The notes under the pieces were generated by a model that made no database searches, was not told the origin of the DNA, and saw only the letters and a list, made by a program, of their open reading frames with translations. Shown here piece by piece: positions 16,589 through 26,061 of a stretch of DNA of 64,000 nt. The stretch is taken from assembly GCF_030549615.1 (NCBI RefSeq), contig NZ_CP130832.1, positions 3,162,001-3,226,000 of the forward strand, written 5' to 3'. This stretch comes from Stenotrophomonas sp. 610A2 (GTDB taxonomy: Bacteria; Pseudomonadota; Gammaproteobacteria; Xanthomonadales; Xanthomonadaceae). Both the position numbers and the translations under genes were made by a program. The number at the start of each line of letters is the position of its first letter. Position 1 is the stretch's first letter.

Positions 16589-17968
16589 TCAACGGAACGG
16601 CAGGCCGCCCTTGCCACCCATGGCGCCGAGCATGCCCTTCATGTTGCGCATCATGCCCTTCATGCCGCCACCGGCAAGCTTGCCCATCATCTTTTCCATC
16701 TGCATGTACTGCTTCATCAGCTTGTTGACGTCGGCTGGCTGGGTGCCGGAGCCGCGCGCGATGCGGGCACGGCGCGAACCATTGAGCAGGCCCGGGTTGC
16801 GGCGCTCCTTCTTGGTCATCGAGCCGATGATGGCGATCATGCGCGGCACTTCCTTGCTCTGGCTGACCTGCGCCTTGAGGTGCTCGGGGATCTGGCCCAG
16901 GCCCGGCAGCTTGTCCATCAGGCCGCCGATGCCGCCCATGTTCTGCATCTGTTCCAGCTGGTCGCGCATGTCGTTCAGATCGAACTTCTTGCCCTTGGCG
17001 ACCTTCTCGGCCAGCTTCTGCGCCTTGTCCTTGTCGACCTGCTGCTCAACCTGTTCCACCAGCGACAGCACGTCGCCCATGTCGAGGATGCGGCTGGCCA
17101 CACGTTCCGGGTGGAACACATCCAGGCCGTCGACCTTCTCACCGGTACCGGTGAACTTGATCGGCTTGCCGGTGATGTAGCGAACGCTCAGCGCGGCACC
17201 GCCACGGGCGTCACCGTCGGTCTTGGTCAGCACCACGCCGGTCAGCGGCAGCGCCTCACCGAAGGCCTTGGCGGTGTTGGCGGCGTCCTGACCGGTCATG
17301 GCATCGACCACGAACAGGGTTTCAGCCGGGTTGACCGCTGCGTGCAGGGCCTTGATCTCGGCCATCATCGCTTCGTCGATGGCCAGGCGGCCTGCGGTAT
17401 CGACCAGCAGCACGTCGACAAACGACTTGCGCGCGTCTTCGATGGCGGCACGGACGATGTCCACCGGCTTCTGGTCGGACGCGGACGGGAAGAACAGCAC
17501 ACCGACCTGTTCGGCCAGCGTCTTCAACTGCTCGATGGCGGCCGGACGGTAAACGTCGGCGGACACCACCATCACCTTCTTCTTGCGCTTTTCCTTCAGG
17601 TGCTTGGCCAGCTTGCCGACCGTGGTGGTCTTGCCGGCACCCTGCAGGCCCGCCATCAGGATGATGGCCGGCGCAGGCACATTGAGGTTCAGGTCGGTGG
17701 CCTGCGCGCCCATCACGGCGGTCAGCTCGTCGCGCACCACCTTGATCAGGGCCTGGCCCGGGGTCAGCGACTTGAGCACCTCCTGGCCGACCGCGCGGAC
17801 CTTGATCTTCTCGATCAGGGCCTGCACCACCGGCAGGGCCACATCGGCCTCCAGCAGGGCGATGCGCACCTCGCGGGTGGCCTCGCGGATGTTTTCTTCA
17901 GTCAGGCGGCCGCGCCCACGCAGGCGCTCGATGGTGCCGGAAAGGCGCTGGGTCAGTGACTCGAACAT
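16589..17968 (-). CDS. ffh: Ffh, signal recognition particle GTPase
   Basis: A 459-residue SRP54 protein that binds signal sequences of nascent inner-membrane proteins together with 4.5S RNA. N domain about residues 1-85; GTPase with G1 GLQGAGKTTTVGKLAKHL, DTAGR and TKTDGDARGG; then the Met-rich M domain with RRARIARGSG for RNA binding and a C-terminus of repeated Met-Lys-Gly. The start MFESLTQRLS is the family start. It faces away from the ypjD-like gene, as in Escherichia coli. A minus-strand TATACT at 18008-18013 could be its -10 box, but I see no clear -35. Confidence 0.97.
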   Translation of the reverse strand: MFESLTQRLSGTIERLRGRGRLTEENIREATREVRIALLEADVALPVVQALIEKIKVRAVGQEVLKSLTPGQALIKVVRDELTAVMGAQATDLNLNVPAPAIILMAGLQGAGKTTTVGKLAKHLKEKRKKKVMVVSADVYRPAAIEQLKTLAEQVGVLFFPSASDQKPVDIVRAAIEDARKSFVDVLLVDTAGRLAIDEAMMAEIKALHAAVNPAETLFVVDAMTGQDAANTAKAFGEALPLTGVVLTKTDGDARGGAALSVRYITGKPIKFTGTGEKVDGLDVFHPERVASRILDMGDVLSLVEQVEQQVDKDKAQKLAEKVAKGKKFDLNDMRDQLEQMQNMGGIGGLMDKLPGLGQIPEHLKAQVSQSKEVPRMIAIIGSMTKKERRNPGLLNGSRRARIARGSGTQPADVNKLMKQYMQMEKMMGKLAGGGMKGMMRNMKGMLGAMGGKGGLPFR

Positions 17969-18078
17969 GCGACGGAACCTGCGGAAATCGTGGAAACAGA
18001 GACAGTTAGTATACCGACCAGCCGCCACTACCGCCGGTTCACGTCGCCAGCGACGGGCCTGTATGCGAAACTGCAGCG

Positions 18079-18873
18079 ATGACAATCGTTCTCATCGCCG
18101 CCGCACTCTATCTGGTGTCCACCGCCCTGCTGATCCGCGGGCTGGCCGGCGAGCGCAGTCCGCCCCCACGCAGCTGGCTGTTGCCGACCATCGGCGCGGT
18201 AGTGCTGCACGCCGGCTACCACCTGATGGTGGCGACCAAGACCGCTGGCGGCCCGGACATGCACTTCTTCGCGGCGCTGTCGCTGGTTGGCCTGGGCATG
18301 GCGGCACTGACCACCGTGGTTGGCGCGCGCGGTCGCATGTCGGCGCTGGGCGTGGTGGTGTTCCCGATGGCGGCGATCCTGTTGCTGGCCTACCACAGCT
18401 ATGGCCATGAACCGAGCAAACTGCTGGGCTGGCGCCTGGCCACCCACGCCTGGCTGGCCCTGCTGGCCTACGCCACGCTGAGCGTGGCCGCGCTGCTGGC
18501 CATCATGTTGTGGTTGCAGGAGCGTGCCCTGCGCCGCCGCGACTTCCGCCCCTGGCTGCGTGCCCTGCCGCCGCTGGCCGATCTGGAAACCCTGTTGTTC
18601 CGCACAATCACGGTGGGCTTCTGCCTGCTGACCCTGACCCTGCTGACCGGCGTGCTGTTCGTCGACGATCTGCTGGAGCAGAAGCTGGTGCACAAGACCG
18701 TGCTCAGCGTGCTGTCCTGGATCATCTTCGGCACCTTGCTGATCGGCCGCCGCCGTTACGGCTGGCGCGGGAGCAAGGCCGTGCACTGGACCCTGACCGC
18801 AATGGCGCTGTTGCTGCTGGCGTTCTTCGGCAGCCAGTTCGTGATCGAGCTGGTCCTGGGCCATAGCCGGTAA
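18079..18873 (+). CDS. YpjD/CcsA-family inner-membrane protein
   Basis: A 264-residue protein with about eight membrane helices, belonging to the cytochrome c assembly (CcsA/CcmC-like) superfamily as YpjD. Visible family features: conserved histidines in a hydrophobic setting (LHAGYHLMVATK, LAYHSYGHEPSKLLGWRLATHAWLALLAY) and in LVHKTVLSVLSWIIFG near the third quarter. YpjD proteins are adjacent to ffh in many proteobacteria, and that arrangement holds here on the divergent strand. The function is not well established; a haem-handling or haem-binding role is inferred from the superfamily. Confidence 0.85.
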   Translation: MTIVLIAAALYLVSTALLIRGLAGERSPPPRSWLLPTIGAVVLHAGYHLMVATKTAGGPDMHFFAALSLVGLGMAALTTVVGARGRMSALGVVVFPMAAILLLAYHSYGHEPSKLLGWRLATHAWLALLAYATLSVAALLAIMLWLQERALRRRDFRPWLRALPPLADLETLLFRTITVGFCLLTLTLLTGVLFVDDLLEQKLVHKTVLSVLSWIIFGTLLIGRRRYGWRGSKAVHWTLTAMALLLLAFFGSQFVIELVLGHSR

Positions 18874-19114
18874 GCGGCAGGCGGTAGACGGTAGTGCCGA
18901 GCCATGCTCGGCAGAGGCAATACCAGCAATGCATCGGCATCGGCCTCGGCCTCGGCATCTTGTAAGAGCGGCGTAAGCCGCGAAGCTGGCAACAATGAAG
19001 TTGCGGGAATCTCCGGATCGGATCGACTATCAGTTTCGCGGCTTACGCCGCTCCTACACGTGGCATCGCTGGTAAGGCCCCTGCCGAGCATGGCTCGGCA
19101 CTACAGTGACGGCC
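18874..19114. repeat. SMAG and REP palindrome cluster between ypjD-like gene and radA
   Basis: Outer pair: a SMAG palindrome on the plus strand at 18891-18918 (GTAG head, arms TGCCGAGC / GCTCGGCA) and an inverted copy at 19077-19104. Inner pair: a REP of the type GGAGCGGCGTAAGCCGCGAA at 18961-18987 and its inverted copy at 19035-19058. The nested arrangement could fold as one large hairpin. Between them is a short GGCCTC/GGCATC repeat (18934-18960). The SMAG name is from memory of Stenotrophomonas literature; the palindromes are directly visible. The cluster separates two convergent genes. Confidence 0.8.
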
Positions 19115-20497
19115 TCATTCCATCGCCGCTTCCAGCGCCTGCGACAGACGCTCCACTGCAATCACTTCCATGCCCTTCACCGTACCGGCCTTGGGCGCAT
19201 TGGCCTTGGGCACGATTGCGCGCTTGAAGCCATGTGTGGCCGCTTCGCGCAGGCGATCCTCGCCATTGGGCACCGGGCGGATTTCGCCGGACAAACCCAC
19301 TTCGCCAAAGGCAATGGTCTTCTCCGCCAGCGGCCGGTCCTGCAGCGAGGACAACACCGCCAGCAGCACCGGCAGATCGACGGCGGTTTCCTGCACGCGG
19401 ATGCCACCAACTACATTGACGAACACGTCCTGGTCGCCGACCAGCACGCCGCCATGACGGTGCAGCACCGCCAGCAGCATCGCCAAGCGGTTCTGTTCCA
19501 GACCCACCGCCACCCGGCGCGGATTGGACAGCGGCGAGGAATCCACCAGCGCCTGCACTTCCACCAGCAGCGGCCGCGTGCCTTCGCGGGTGACCATCAC
19601 GCAGCTGCCCGGCTGGCGGGTGCTGCCACCGGACAGGAAGATCGCCGATGGATTGGGCACTTCCTTCAGGCCCTTTTCGCCCATCGCAAACACGCCCAAC
19701 TCATTGACCGCGCCGAAGCGGTTCTTGAACGCACGCAGGATGCGGAAGCGGCTGCCGCTCTCGCCCTCGAAGTACAGCACCGCATCCACCATGTGCTCAA
19801 GCACACGTGGGCCAGCGATGCCGCCCTCCTTGGTGACATGGCCTACCAGGAACACGGCGGTACCGGTTTCCTTGGCAAAACGCACCAGCCGCGCCGCGCT
19901 CTCGCGCACCTGGCTGACCGAACCCGGCGCGGCCGTCAGCGCCTCGGTCCACAACGTCTGCACCGAGTCGGCGACGATCAGCTTGGGCCGCGCCTTCACC
20001 GCGTGCTGCAGGATGTTCTCGACGCCGGTCTCGGACAGTGCATTGACGCCTTCCAGCGGCAGGTCCAGGCGCACCGCGCGGCCCGCCACCTGCGACAGCG
20101 ACTCCTCGCCGGTGACGTACAGCACCGGCAAGGTACCGGCCATCTTCGCCACTGCCTGCAGCAGCAGCGTGGACTTGCCGATACCCGGATCGCCACCGAC
20201 CAGCACCACAGCGCCCTCAACCAGGCCGCCGCCCAGCACCCGGTCGAACTCGCCAATGCCGGTAGACACCCGTAGATGCTCGGTCTGCTGCACATCTTTC
20301 AGCGCGGTGATCTTGGGCGCCTCGACCTTGCCGGCCCAGCCATTGCGGCGCGATGCCGGTGCCTTGGCGGCCGCGGCGGTCTCGAGCACGATCTCGCTCA
20401 GCACGTTCCATACACCGCATTCGGTGCACTGCCCCTGCCACTTGCTGTACTCGGCGCCGCATTCGCTGCAGACGTAGGCGCTGCGGGTCTTTGCCAT
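19115..20497 (-). CDS. radA: RadA (Sms), DNA repair ATPase
   Basis: A 460-residue branch-migration ATPase/helicase that helps RecA process recombination intermediates. N-terminal zinc finger with Cys10, Cys13, Cys24 and Cys27; Walker A GDPGIGKSTLLLQ; RadA-specific FKNRFG motif in RAFKNRFGAVNELGVF; and a C-terminal Lon-protease-like domain (ALVDSSPLSNPRRVAVG and following). The start MAKTRSAYVCSECG is the family start. The gene stands alone, with palindromes on its 3' side and the divergent MHYT-GGDEF-EAL gene on its 5' side. Confidence 0.96.
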   Translation of the reverse strand: MAKTRSAYVCSECGAEYSKWQGQCTECGVWNVLSEIVLETAAAAKAPASRRNGWAGKVEAPKITALKDVQQTEHLRVSTGIGEFDRVLGGGLVEGAVVLVGGDPGIGKSTLLLQAVAKMAGTLPVLYVTGEESLSQVAGRAVRLDLPLEGVNALSETGVENILQHAVKARPKLIVADSVQTLWTEALTAAPGSVSQVRESAARLVRFAKETGTAVFLVGHVTKEGGIAGPRVLEHMVDAVLYFEGESGSRFRILRAFKNRFGAVNELGVFAMGEKGLKEVPNPSAIFLSGGSTRQPGSCVMVTREGTRPLLVEVQALVDSSPLSNPRRVAVGLEQNRLAMLLAVLHRHGGVLVGDQDVFVNVVGGIRVQETAVDLPVLLAVLSSLQDRPLAEKTIAFGEVGLSGEIRPVPNGEDRLREAATHGFKRAIVPKANAPKAGTVKGMEVIAVERLSQALEAAME

Positions 20498-20633
20498 GGA
20501 AATTCCTATCTGCGTTAGCGGCGCAGGATAGCCCACTGGTGTCGCAAACGCTGCGACAGCTAAAGTCCGCGCCGCCACTGCCGCTATGTAAGCGGGGCTA
20601 TGCCCCGTATCGACGTTCCAGGACCCTCCCCCA

Positions 20634-22694
20634 ATGATTGGCAGTTACAACCAGAGCCTCGTTGTCGTCTCGTTACTGGTGGCGATCCTTGCCTCTTACA
20701 CCGCTCTGGACATGTCCGCGCGCGTGGCCAGCGCCCAGAGCCGCAAGGCAGCACGTATCTGGCTGGTCGGCGGTGCGATAGCCATGGGCCTGGGCATCTG
20801 GTCGATGCACTTCATCGGCATGCTCGCCTTCAAACTGCCGATCCCGGTGGGCTACGACCTTTTCCTTACCACGTGCTCGCTGGCTGCCTCGATCGCCGCG
20901 TCGATGTACGCGCTATGGCTGGTATCGCGACAGCGGCTACCGGTTAGCCGCCTGGTGGCTGGTGCGGTGCTGATGGGGCTGGGGATCGCGGCGATGCACT
21001 ACATCGGCATGGCGGCCATGCAGATGCAACCCGGCATCGACTATGACCCGCTGTGGTTCACCGCCTCGATCCTGATCGCCATCGGCGCCTCGGCGGCGGC
21101 CTTGTGGATTGCACAGCGACTACGCCATGAACAGCCCCGCCTGATGCCGATGCGGATGCTGGCCTCACTGGTGATGGGCGTGGCCATTGTTGGCATGCAT
21201 TACACCGGAATGGCCGCCGCACGCTTCCCCGCAGGCGCGTTCTGCGGTGCCATCAGCGACGGCGGGCTGGATACCCAGTTGCTTGCCGGGTTGGTGATCG
21301 TCACCACCATCGCAACCCTGGCGGTCGCGCTGCTGGCCTCCGTCTTCGACGGACAGATGCGGCTGCGTACCGGCGTGCTGGCCAATTCGCTGGCCAATGC
21401 CAATGAAAAACTGGTGCAGGCCGCGCTGCATGATCCATTGACCCAATTGCCCAATCGCGTGCTGCTGCAGGATCGTATCGAGCGCGCCATCGAAAAAGCC
21501 GCGCGGCGCGAGTTCGGATTGGCCTTGATGTTCTGCGATCTGGACGGTTTCAAGAACGTCAACGACGCATATGGCCACCAGCTCGGCGATCGCCTGCTGG
21601 TGCAGTTCAGCAAGAAGGTCGGCGCCCTGCTGCGCAGCCAGGACACCTTCGCGCGGCTCGGCGGCGATGAGTTCGTGATCGTGATGGCGATCGACTCGCC
21701 CGACGACGCAGCACTGATGGCCGAGCAGATCAGCACCGCCATCAGTGACCCGTTCCTGATCGACAACGCGGAGTTGCTGGTCAGCGCCAGCATCGGCATC
21801 GCCCTGTATCCCGAGGACGCCAGTACCGAGCGCGAACTGATGGCAAATGCCGACGCGGCGATGTACCACGTCAAGCAGAGCGGCCGGAACGGCCATGCAT
21901 TCTTCACCTCGACCATGCAGGCTGGCACTCGCCAGCGCCTACGGCTGCTGCAGGATCTGCGCCGCGCCATCGCACGCAACGAGCTGGTGTTGCACTACCA
22001 GCCCAAGTTCCCCGCCGGTGGCGACCGCGCCAACGGTGCCGAAGCACTGCTGCGCTGGAACCACCCGGACCTCGGCATGCTGTCACCGGACGTGTTCATT
22101 CCGGTTGCCGAGCGCAGCGGCCTGATCATTCCTGTCGGCGAGTGGGTCCTGGATACCGCCTGCGCCCAGCTGCGTGCCTGGCACGACGCCGGCAACGCGG
22201 ACTGGTCGATGGCGGTGAACCTGTCGCCACTGCAGTTCGCCTCGCCCACGCTGGTGGAGACGGTGCGCTCCACGCTGGAGCGGCACGCACTGGATCCGCG
22301 CCAGCTGACCCTGGAAGTCACCGAGAGCACGGCGATGAAGGATGTCGAAGCGAGCCTGCAGATACTGGAAGCCCTGACCGCAATGGGCGTGCGCATCGCC
22401 ATCGACGACTTCGGCACCGGCTACTCCAGCCTGCTCTATCTCAAGCGCATGCCCGCCACCGAACTGAAGATCGATCGCGCGTTCGTGCGTGACCTCGAAC
22501 ACAACGCCGAAGACGCGGCAATCGTCTCCTCGATCATCGCGCTGGGCCGTTCGCTGCAGTTGCAGGTGGTCGCCGAAGGCGTGGAAACCAAAGCGCAACG
22601 CGACTTCCTGGGCGAACTAGGCTGCGACGTATTGCAGGGATATCACCTCGGCCGGCCGATGGCTGCAGCCGATTTCATGAGCTGTAACGCCTGA
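20634..22694 (+). CDS. MHYT-GGDEF-EAL cyclic-di-GMP enzyme
   Basis: A 686-residue inner-membrane protein. The first 240 residues form an MHYT sensor with about seven helices and three motif copies: MHFIGM, MHYIGM and MHYTGM. It is followed by a GGDEF domain with intact RLGGDEF (about residue 343) and an upstream RSQD I-site for product inhibition, then an EAL domain with EALLRW (about 469), DDFGTGYSS and KIDRAFV. Both catalytic motifs look intact, so either direction of cyclic di-GMP turnover is possible. MHYT domains are proposed to sense oxygen, CO or NO through copper; the cyo operon starts a few kb away but no direct link is shown. Confidence 0.92.
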   Translation: MIGSYNQSLVVVSLLVAILASYTALDMSARVASAQSRKAARIWLVGGAIAMGLGIWSMHFIGMLAFKLPIPVGYDLFLTTCSLAASIAASMYALWLVSRQRLPVSRLVAGAVLMGLGIAAMHYIGMAAMQMQPGIDYDPLWFTASILIAIGASAAALWIAQRLRHEQPRLMPMRMLASLVMGVAIVGMHYTGMAAARFPAGAFCGAISDGGLDTQLLAGLVIVTTIATLAVALLASVFDGQMRLRTGVLANSLANANEKLVQAALHDPLTQLPNRVLLQDRIERAIEKAARREFGLALMFCDLDGFKNVNDAYGHQLGDRLLVQFSKKVGALLRSQDTFARLGGDEFVIVMAIDSPDDAALMAEQISTAISDPFLIDNAELLVSASIGIALYPEDASTERELMANADAAMYHVKQSGRNGHAFFTSTMQAGTRQRLRLLQDLRRAIARNELVLHYQPKFPAGGDRANGAEALLRWNHPDLGMLSPDVFIPVAERSGLIIPVGEWVLDTACAQLRAWHDAGNADWSMAVNLSPLQFASPTLVETVRSTLERHALDPRQLTLEVTESTAMKDVEASLQILEALTAMGVRIAIDDFGTGYSSLLYLKRMPATELKIDRAFVRDLEHNAEDAAIVSSIIALGRSLQLQVVAEGVETKAQRDFLGELGCDVLQGYHLGRPMAAADFMSCNA

Positions 22695-23031
22695 GGCGAG
22701 CCCGCCGTTTGTGGGAGCGGCGTAAGCCGCGAAGCTGGCAATGCCTGAAAGGCCCCAAAAGCCAACCCCTCCCCAACCCTCCCCTTGGCTGCGCCAAAGG
22801 GAGGGAGCGTAGTGCCGAGCCATGCTCGGCAGGGGCTTCACCAGCAATCCCAGCCGGCTTGTAGGAGCGGCGTGAGCCGCGAAGCTGGGCTGGGCGAAAC
22901 CACCCTGCTGTCGGCGATCTGAAGGACCATCTGCTTCGCGGCTTATGCCGCTCCCACAACCGCGGTCGGCTGATGGTTTGTTGGGAACGCCCCTGCCGAG
23001 CATGGCTCGGCACTACAAAAACAACGTCAAA
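22695..23031. repeat. SMAG and REP cluster between the GGDEF-EAL gene and cyoD
   Basis: Contains REP copies at 22710-22737 (+), 22860-22887 (+) and 22933-22958 (-). SMAG palindromes with GTAG heads lie at 22809-22836 (+) and 22989-23016 (-). A further hairpin at about 22755-22808 (CCTCCCCAACCCTCCCC, then an inverted TTGGC..GCCAA stem) resembles the right-hand hairpin unit of the element at 47.2 kb. No gene fits here. The REP copies are mostly intact, with one or two changes (GTGGGAGCGG, CGTGAGCC). Confidence 0.78.
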
Positions 23032-23061
23032 AACAAAGGCCGCCTTGCGGCGGCCTTTGTT
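23032..23061 (-). terminator. Rho-independent terminator after cyoABCD
   Basis: Perfect 13-bp stem AACAAAGGCCGCC / GGCGGCCTTTGTT with loop TTGC, followed on the minus strand by a T-rich tail. It is 24 bases after the cyoD stop. Confidence 0.85.
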
Positions 23062-23084
23062 CAACATCAAAGCGATCAAATCGC

Positions 23085-23423
23085 TCAGTGCATCATGTGG
23101 TGATTCATGTTCCACATGACCCACAGCGTGCCCAGCACGATGATGCCGATCACCACCAGGGTGAACATGCCGGCATTGACGTTCCAGCGGGCAGCCGAGG
23201 AACGGTCAAGGTGCAGGAAGAACACCAGGTGCACCAGCAGCTGCAGGATGCCTGCAACCACGATCACCGCGCCGGTGGCGAAGGACGACATGCCACCGCT
23301 CATCACCACCCAGAACGGGATGATGGTGAGCACGGCAGCCAGCACGAAGCCGATCAGGTAAGACTTGACGCTGCCGTGGCTCTCGCCAGCGGCACCGTGT
23401 GCATGATTGTCATGTGCGGACAT
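23085..23423 (-). CDS. cyoD: CyoD, cytochrome bo3 ubiquinol oxidase subunit IV
   Basis: A 112-residue membrane subunit of the bo3-type quinol oxidase. After a short His-containing N-terminus there are three helices (about residues 19-40, 46-68 and 81-104), with family sequence SVKSYLIGFVLAAVLTIIPF. It helps assemble the copper-haem centre in subunit I. Its ATG shares one base with the cyoC stop (TAATG), so it is translationally coupled. A strong terminator follows. Haem O synthase (cyoE), often the fifth gene, is not here. Confidence 0.93.
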   Translation of the reverse strand: MSAHDNHAHGAAGESHGSVKSYLIGFVLAAVLTIIPFWVVMSGGMSSFATGAVIVVAGILQLLVHLVFFLHLDRSSAARWNVNAGMFTLVVIGIIVLGTLWVMWNMNHHMMH

Positions 23424-24061
23424 TACATCGCTCCCGACAGATAAACGACAGAGAACACGCCAATCCAGACCAGATCCAGGAAGTGCCAGAACAGGCTCAG
23501 GCACGCCATGCGGGTCTTGTTGCGCGGGGTCAGGCCATCCTGCTTGAGCTGGACGAACATCACCGCCAACCACAGCAGACCAGCGGTCACGTGCAGACCG
23601 TGGGTACCGACCAGGGCGAAGAACGCCGACAGGAAGGCACTCTTGTCCGGGCCGTGGCCGTTATGGATCAGGTGGTTGAACTCCCAGATTTCCATGCCCA
23701 TGAAGCCGGCACCCAGCAGCCAGGTGATGGCCAGCCAGAAGAACATCAGGCCCTTCTTGGACTGATGCATGGCGATCATGCCCAGGCCGAAGGTCAGCGA
23801 GGACACCAGCAGCAGCGCGGTTTCCCACGCTACGAACGGCAGTTCGAACAGGTCCTGGGCCGACGGGCCACCATTGGTGCCGCCAGACAGAACCACATAC
23901 GTCACGAACAGGGTGGCGAAGATGAGCAGATCGCTCATCAGGTACACCCAGAAACCGAAGACGGTGTTCTCGCTGGTGTCGTGATGCTCGTGATGGTCAT
24001 CGCCATGGTCCGCAGCGTGCGCTGCGGAACCGTGGGTCATCGTGTGGGCGTTCGTGCTCAT
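23423..24061 (-). CDS. cyoC: CyoC, cytochrome bo3 ubiquinol oxidase subunit III
   Basis: A 212-residue subunit with five predicted helices. The N-terminus is His-rich ([20 protein letters not shown]), as in other CyoC proteins, then the conserved [18 protein letters not shown] opening helix and [18 protein letters not shown] near the end. Its start overlaps the cyoB stop (ATGA). No catalytic metal is bound by this subunit. It is expected to stabilise subunit I and the proton pathway. Confidence 0.95.
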   Translation of the reverse strand: MSTNAHTMTHGSAAHAADHGDDHHEHHDTSENTVFGFWVYLMSDLLIFATLFVTYVVLSGGTNGGPSAQDLFELPFVAWETALLLVSSLTFGLGMIAMHQSKKGLMFFWLAITWLLGAGFMGMEIWEFNHLIHNGHGPDKSAFLSAFFALVGTHGLHVTAGLLWLAVMFVQLKQDGLTPRNKTRMACLSLFWHFLDLVWIGVFSVVYLSGAM

Positions 24062-26061
24062 GCCTTCACCTCGGTCTTCACCAAGCCCTGAGCTTCCAGG
24101 TGCTTACGGTGTTCGTTCTCGATACGTTCCACCTCGGCAGCCGGCACCCAGTAATCCACGTCCTTGTCGAAGGTACGGTAGATGAAGGTGGCGATCATGC
24201 CGACCAGGCCGATGATGGCCAGCACCCACATGTGCCAGACCATCGCAAAGCCCAGCACCAGGCTGAACGCGCCGATGACAACACCGGTACCGGTGTTCTT
24301 CGGCATGTGGATGTCGCTGTACTTGGCCGGCTTCTGCCAGGCTTCGCCGCGCTGCTTGCGGTGCCAGAATTCGTCCAGCTCCTCACCCTTGGGCAGGGTG
24401 GCGAAGTTGTAGAACTGCACCGGGGAAGCGGTTTCCCACTCCAGGGTACGGGCATCCCACGGATCGCCGGTCAGGTCAGCATTCTTCTTGCGGTCGCGGA
24501 TGGACACGGCGATCTGGATCACCTGGCACAGGATGCCGAGGGCGATGATCGCGGCGCCGACAGCGGCAACGATGAAGTACGGCTGGTAGTCCATGTTCGG
24601 GTAGCTCTGCATACGACGCGTAGCACCCATGAAGCCCAGTGCGTACAGCGGCATGAAGGCCACGTAGAAGCCGATGAACCAGCCCCAGAACGCGCGCTTG
24701 CCCCAGGTTTCATTCAAGGTGAAGCCGAACATCTTCGGCCACCAGTAGGTGATACCGGCAAACATGCCGAACACCACGCCGCCGATGATGACGTTGTGGA
24801 AGTGGGCAATCAGGAACAGCGAGTTGTGCAGCACGAAGTCGATGGCCGGGATCGCCAACATCACGCCGGTCATGCCGCCGATGGTGAAGGTGACCATGAA
24901 ACCGATCGTCCACAACACCGGCGAGGTGAAGTGCACGCGGCCGCGGTACATCGTGAACAGCCAGTTGAAGATCTTCACGCCGGTCGGGATCGAGATGATC
25001 ATCGTCGTGATGCCGAAGAAGGCATTGACGTTGGCACCCGAGCCCATGGTGAAGAAGTGGTGCAACCACACCAGGAACGACAGCACACCGATCGCACAGG
25101 TGGCGTAGACCATGCCCTTGTAGCCGAACAGGGTCTTGCGCGAGAACGTGGCGATCACTTCAGAGAACACACCGAATGCCGGCAGCACCAGGATGTAGAC
25201 CTCGGGGTGGCCCCAGATCCAGATCAGGTTGATGTACAGCATGGCGTTGCCGCCACCATCGTTGGTGAAGAAGTGCGTACCCAGGTAACGGTCCAGGGTC
25301 AGCAGCACCAGGGTGATGGTCAGCACCGGGAAGGCAGCAATGATCAGCAGGTTGGTGACCAGGGCGGTCCAGCTGAACACCGGCATGTGCATCAGCTTCA
25401 TGCCCGGGCTACGCATCTTGAGGATGGTGATGAAGAAGTTGATACCGCTCAGCGTGGTACCCAGGCCGGAGACCTGCAGCGCCCAGATGTAGTAATCCAT
25501 ACCTACGCTTGGACTGTATTCCAAGCCTGACAAGGGCGGGAACGCCAACCAGCCGGTCGCAGCGAATTCACCGATCCACAGCGAGATCATCATCAGGCCG
25601 CAGCCTGCGACGAACAGCCAGAAGCTCAGCGAGTTCAGGAACGGGAAGGCAACGTCGCGCGCACCAATCTGCAGCGGCACCACCAGGTTCATCAAACCGG
25701 TGATCAGCGGCATGGCCACGAAGAAGATCATGATCACGCCGTGGGCGGTGAAGATCTGGTCGTAGTGGTGTGGCGGCAGGTAGCCTTCGGCGCCGCCAGC
25801 GGCAACCGCCTGCTGGGCACGCATCATGATCGCGTCGGAGAAGCCGCGCAGCAGCATCACGAACGCCACGATCAGGTACATCGCGCCGATCTTCTTGTGG
25901 TCCACCGAGGTGAACCACTCTTTCCACAGGTAGCCCCACAGCTTGAACTTGGTGACCGCGGCTACAACAGCCAGGCCGCCCAGCATCGCGCCGATGAGGG
26001 TGGTGAGCACGATGGGATCGTGCGGCAGTGAATCAAGAGAGAGTTTTCCAAGCATCGTCAT
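24058..26061 (-). CDS. cyoB: CyoB, cytochrome bo3 ubiquinol oxidase subunit I
   Basis: A 667-residue catalytic subunit with about 15 membrane helices. It oxidises ubiquinol, reduces oxygen to water and pumps protons. CuB and haem ligands are visible: HPEVY (the His and the cross-linked Tyr), the HH pair in WLHHFFTMG and [17 protein letters not shown] for the haem axial ligands. The quinol-oxidase length and [12 protein letters not shown] opening fit. The start [12 protein letters not shown] overlaps the cyoA stop. It is part of the cyoABCD operon. Confidence 0.97.
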   Translation of the reverse strand: MTMLGKLSLDSLPHDPIVLTTLIGAMLGGLAVVAAVTKFKLWGYLWKEWFTSVDHKKIGAMYLIVAFVMLLRGFSDAIMMRAQQAVAAGGAEGYLPPHHYDQIFTAHGVIMIFFVAMPLITGLMNLVVPLQIGARDVAFPFLNSLSFWLFVAGCGLMMISLWIGEFAATGWLAFPPLSGLEYSPSVGMDYYIWALQVSGLGTTLSGINFFITILKMRSPGMKLMHMPVFSWTALVTNLLIIAAFPVLTITLVLLTLDRYLGTHFFTNDGGGNAMLYINLIWIWGHPEVYILVLPAFGVFSEVIATFSRKTLFGYKGMVYATCAIGVLSFLVWLHHFFTMGSGANVNAFFGITTMIISIPTGVKIFNWLFTMYRGRVHFTSPVLWTIGFMVTFTIGGMTGVMLAIPAIDFVLHNSLFLIAHFHNVIIGGVVFGMFAGITYWWPKMFGFTLNETWGKRAFWGWFIGFYVAFMPLYALGFMGATRRMQSYPNMDYQPYFIVAAVGAAIIALGILCQVIQIAVSIRDRKKNADLTGDPWDARTLEWETASPVQFYNFATLPKGEELDEFWHRKQRGEAWQKPAKYSDIHMPKNTGTGVVIGAFSLVLGFAMVWHMWVLAIIGLVGMIATFIYRTFDKDVDYWVPAAEVERIENEHRKHLEAQGLVKTEVKA

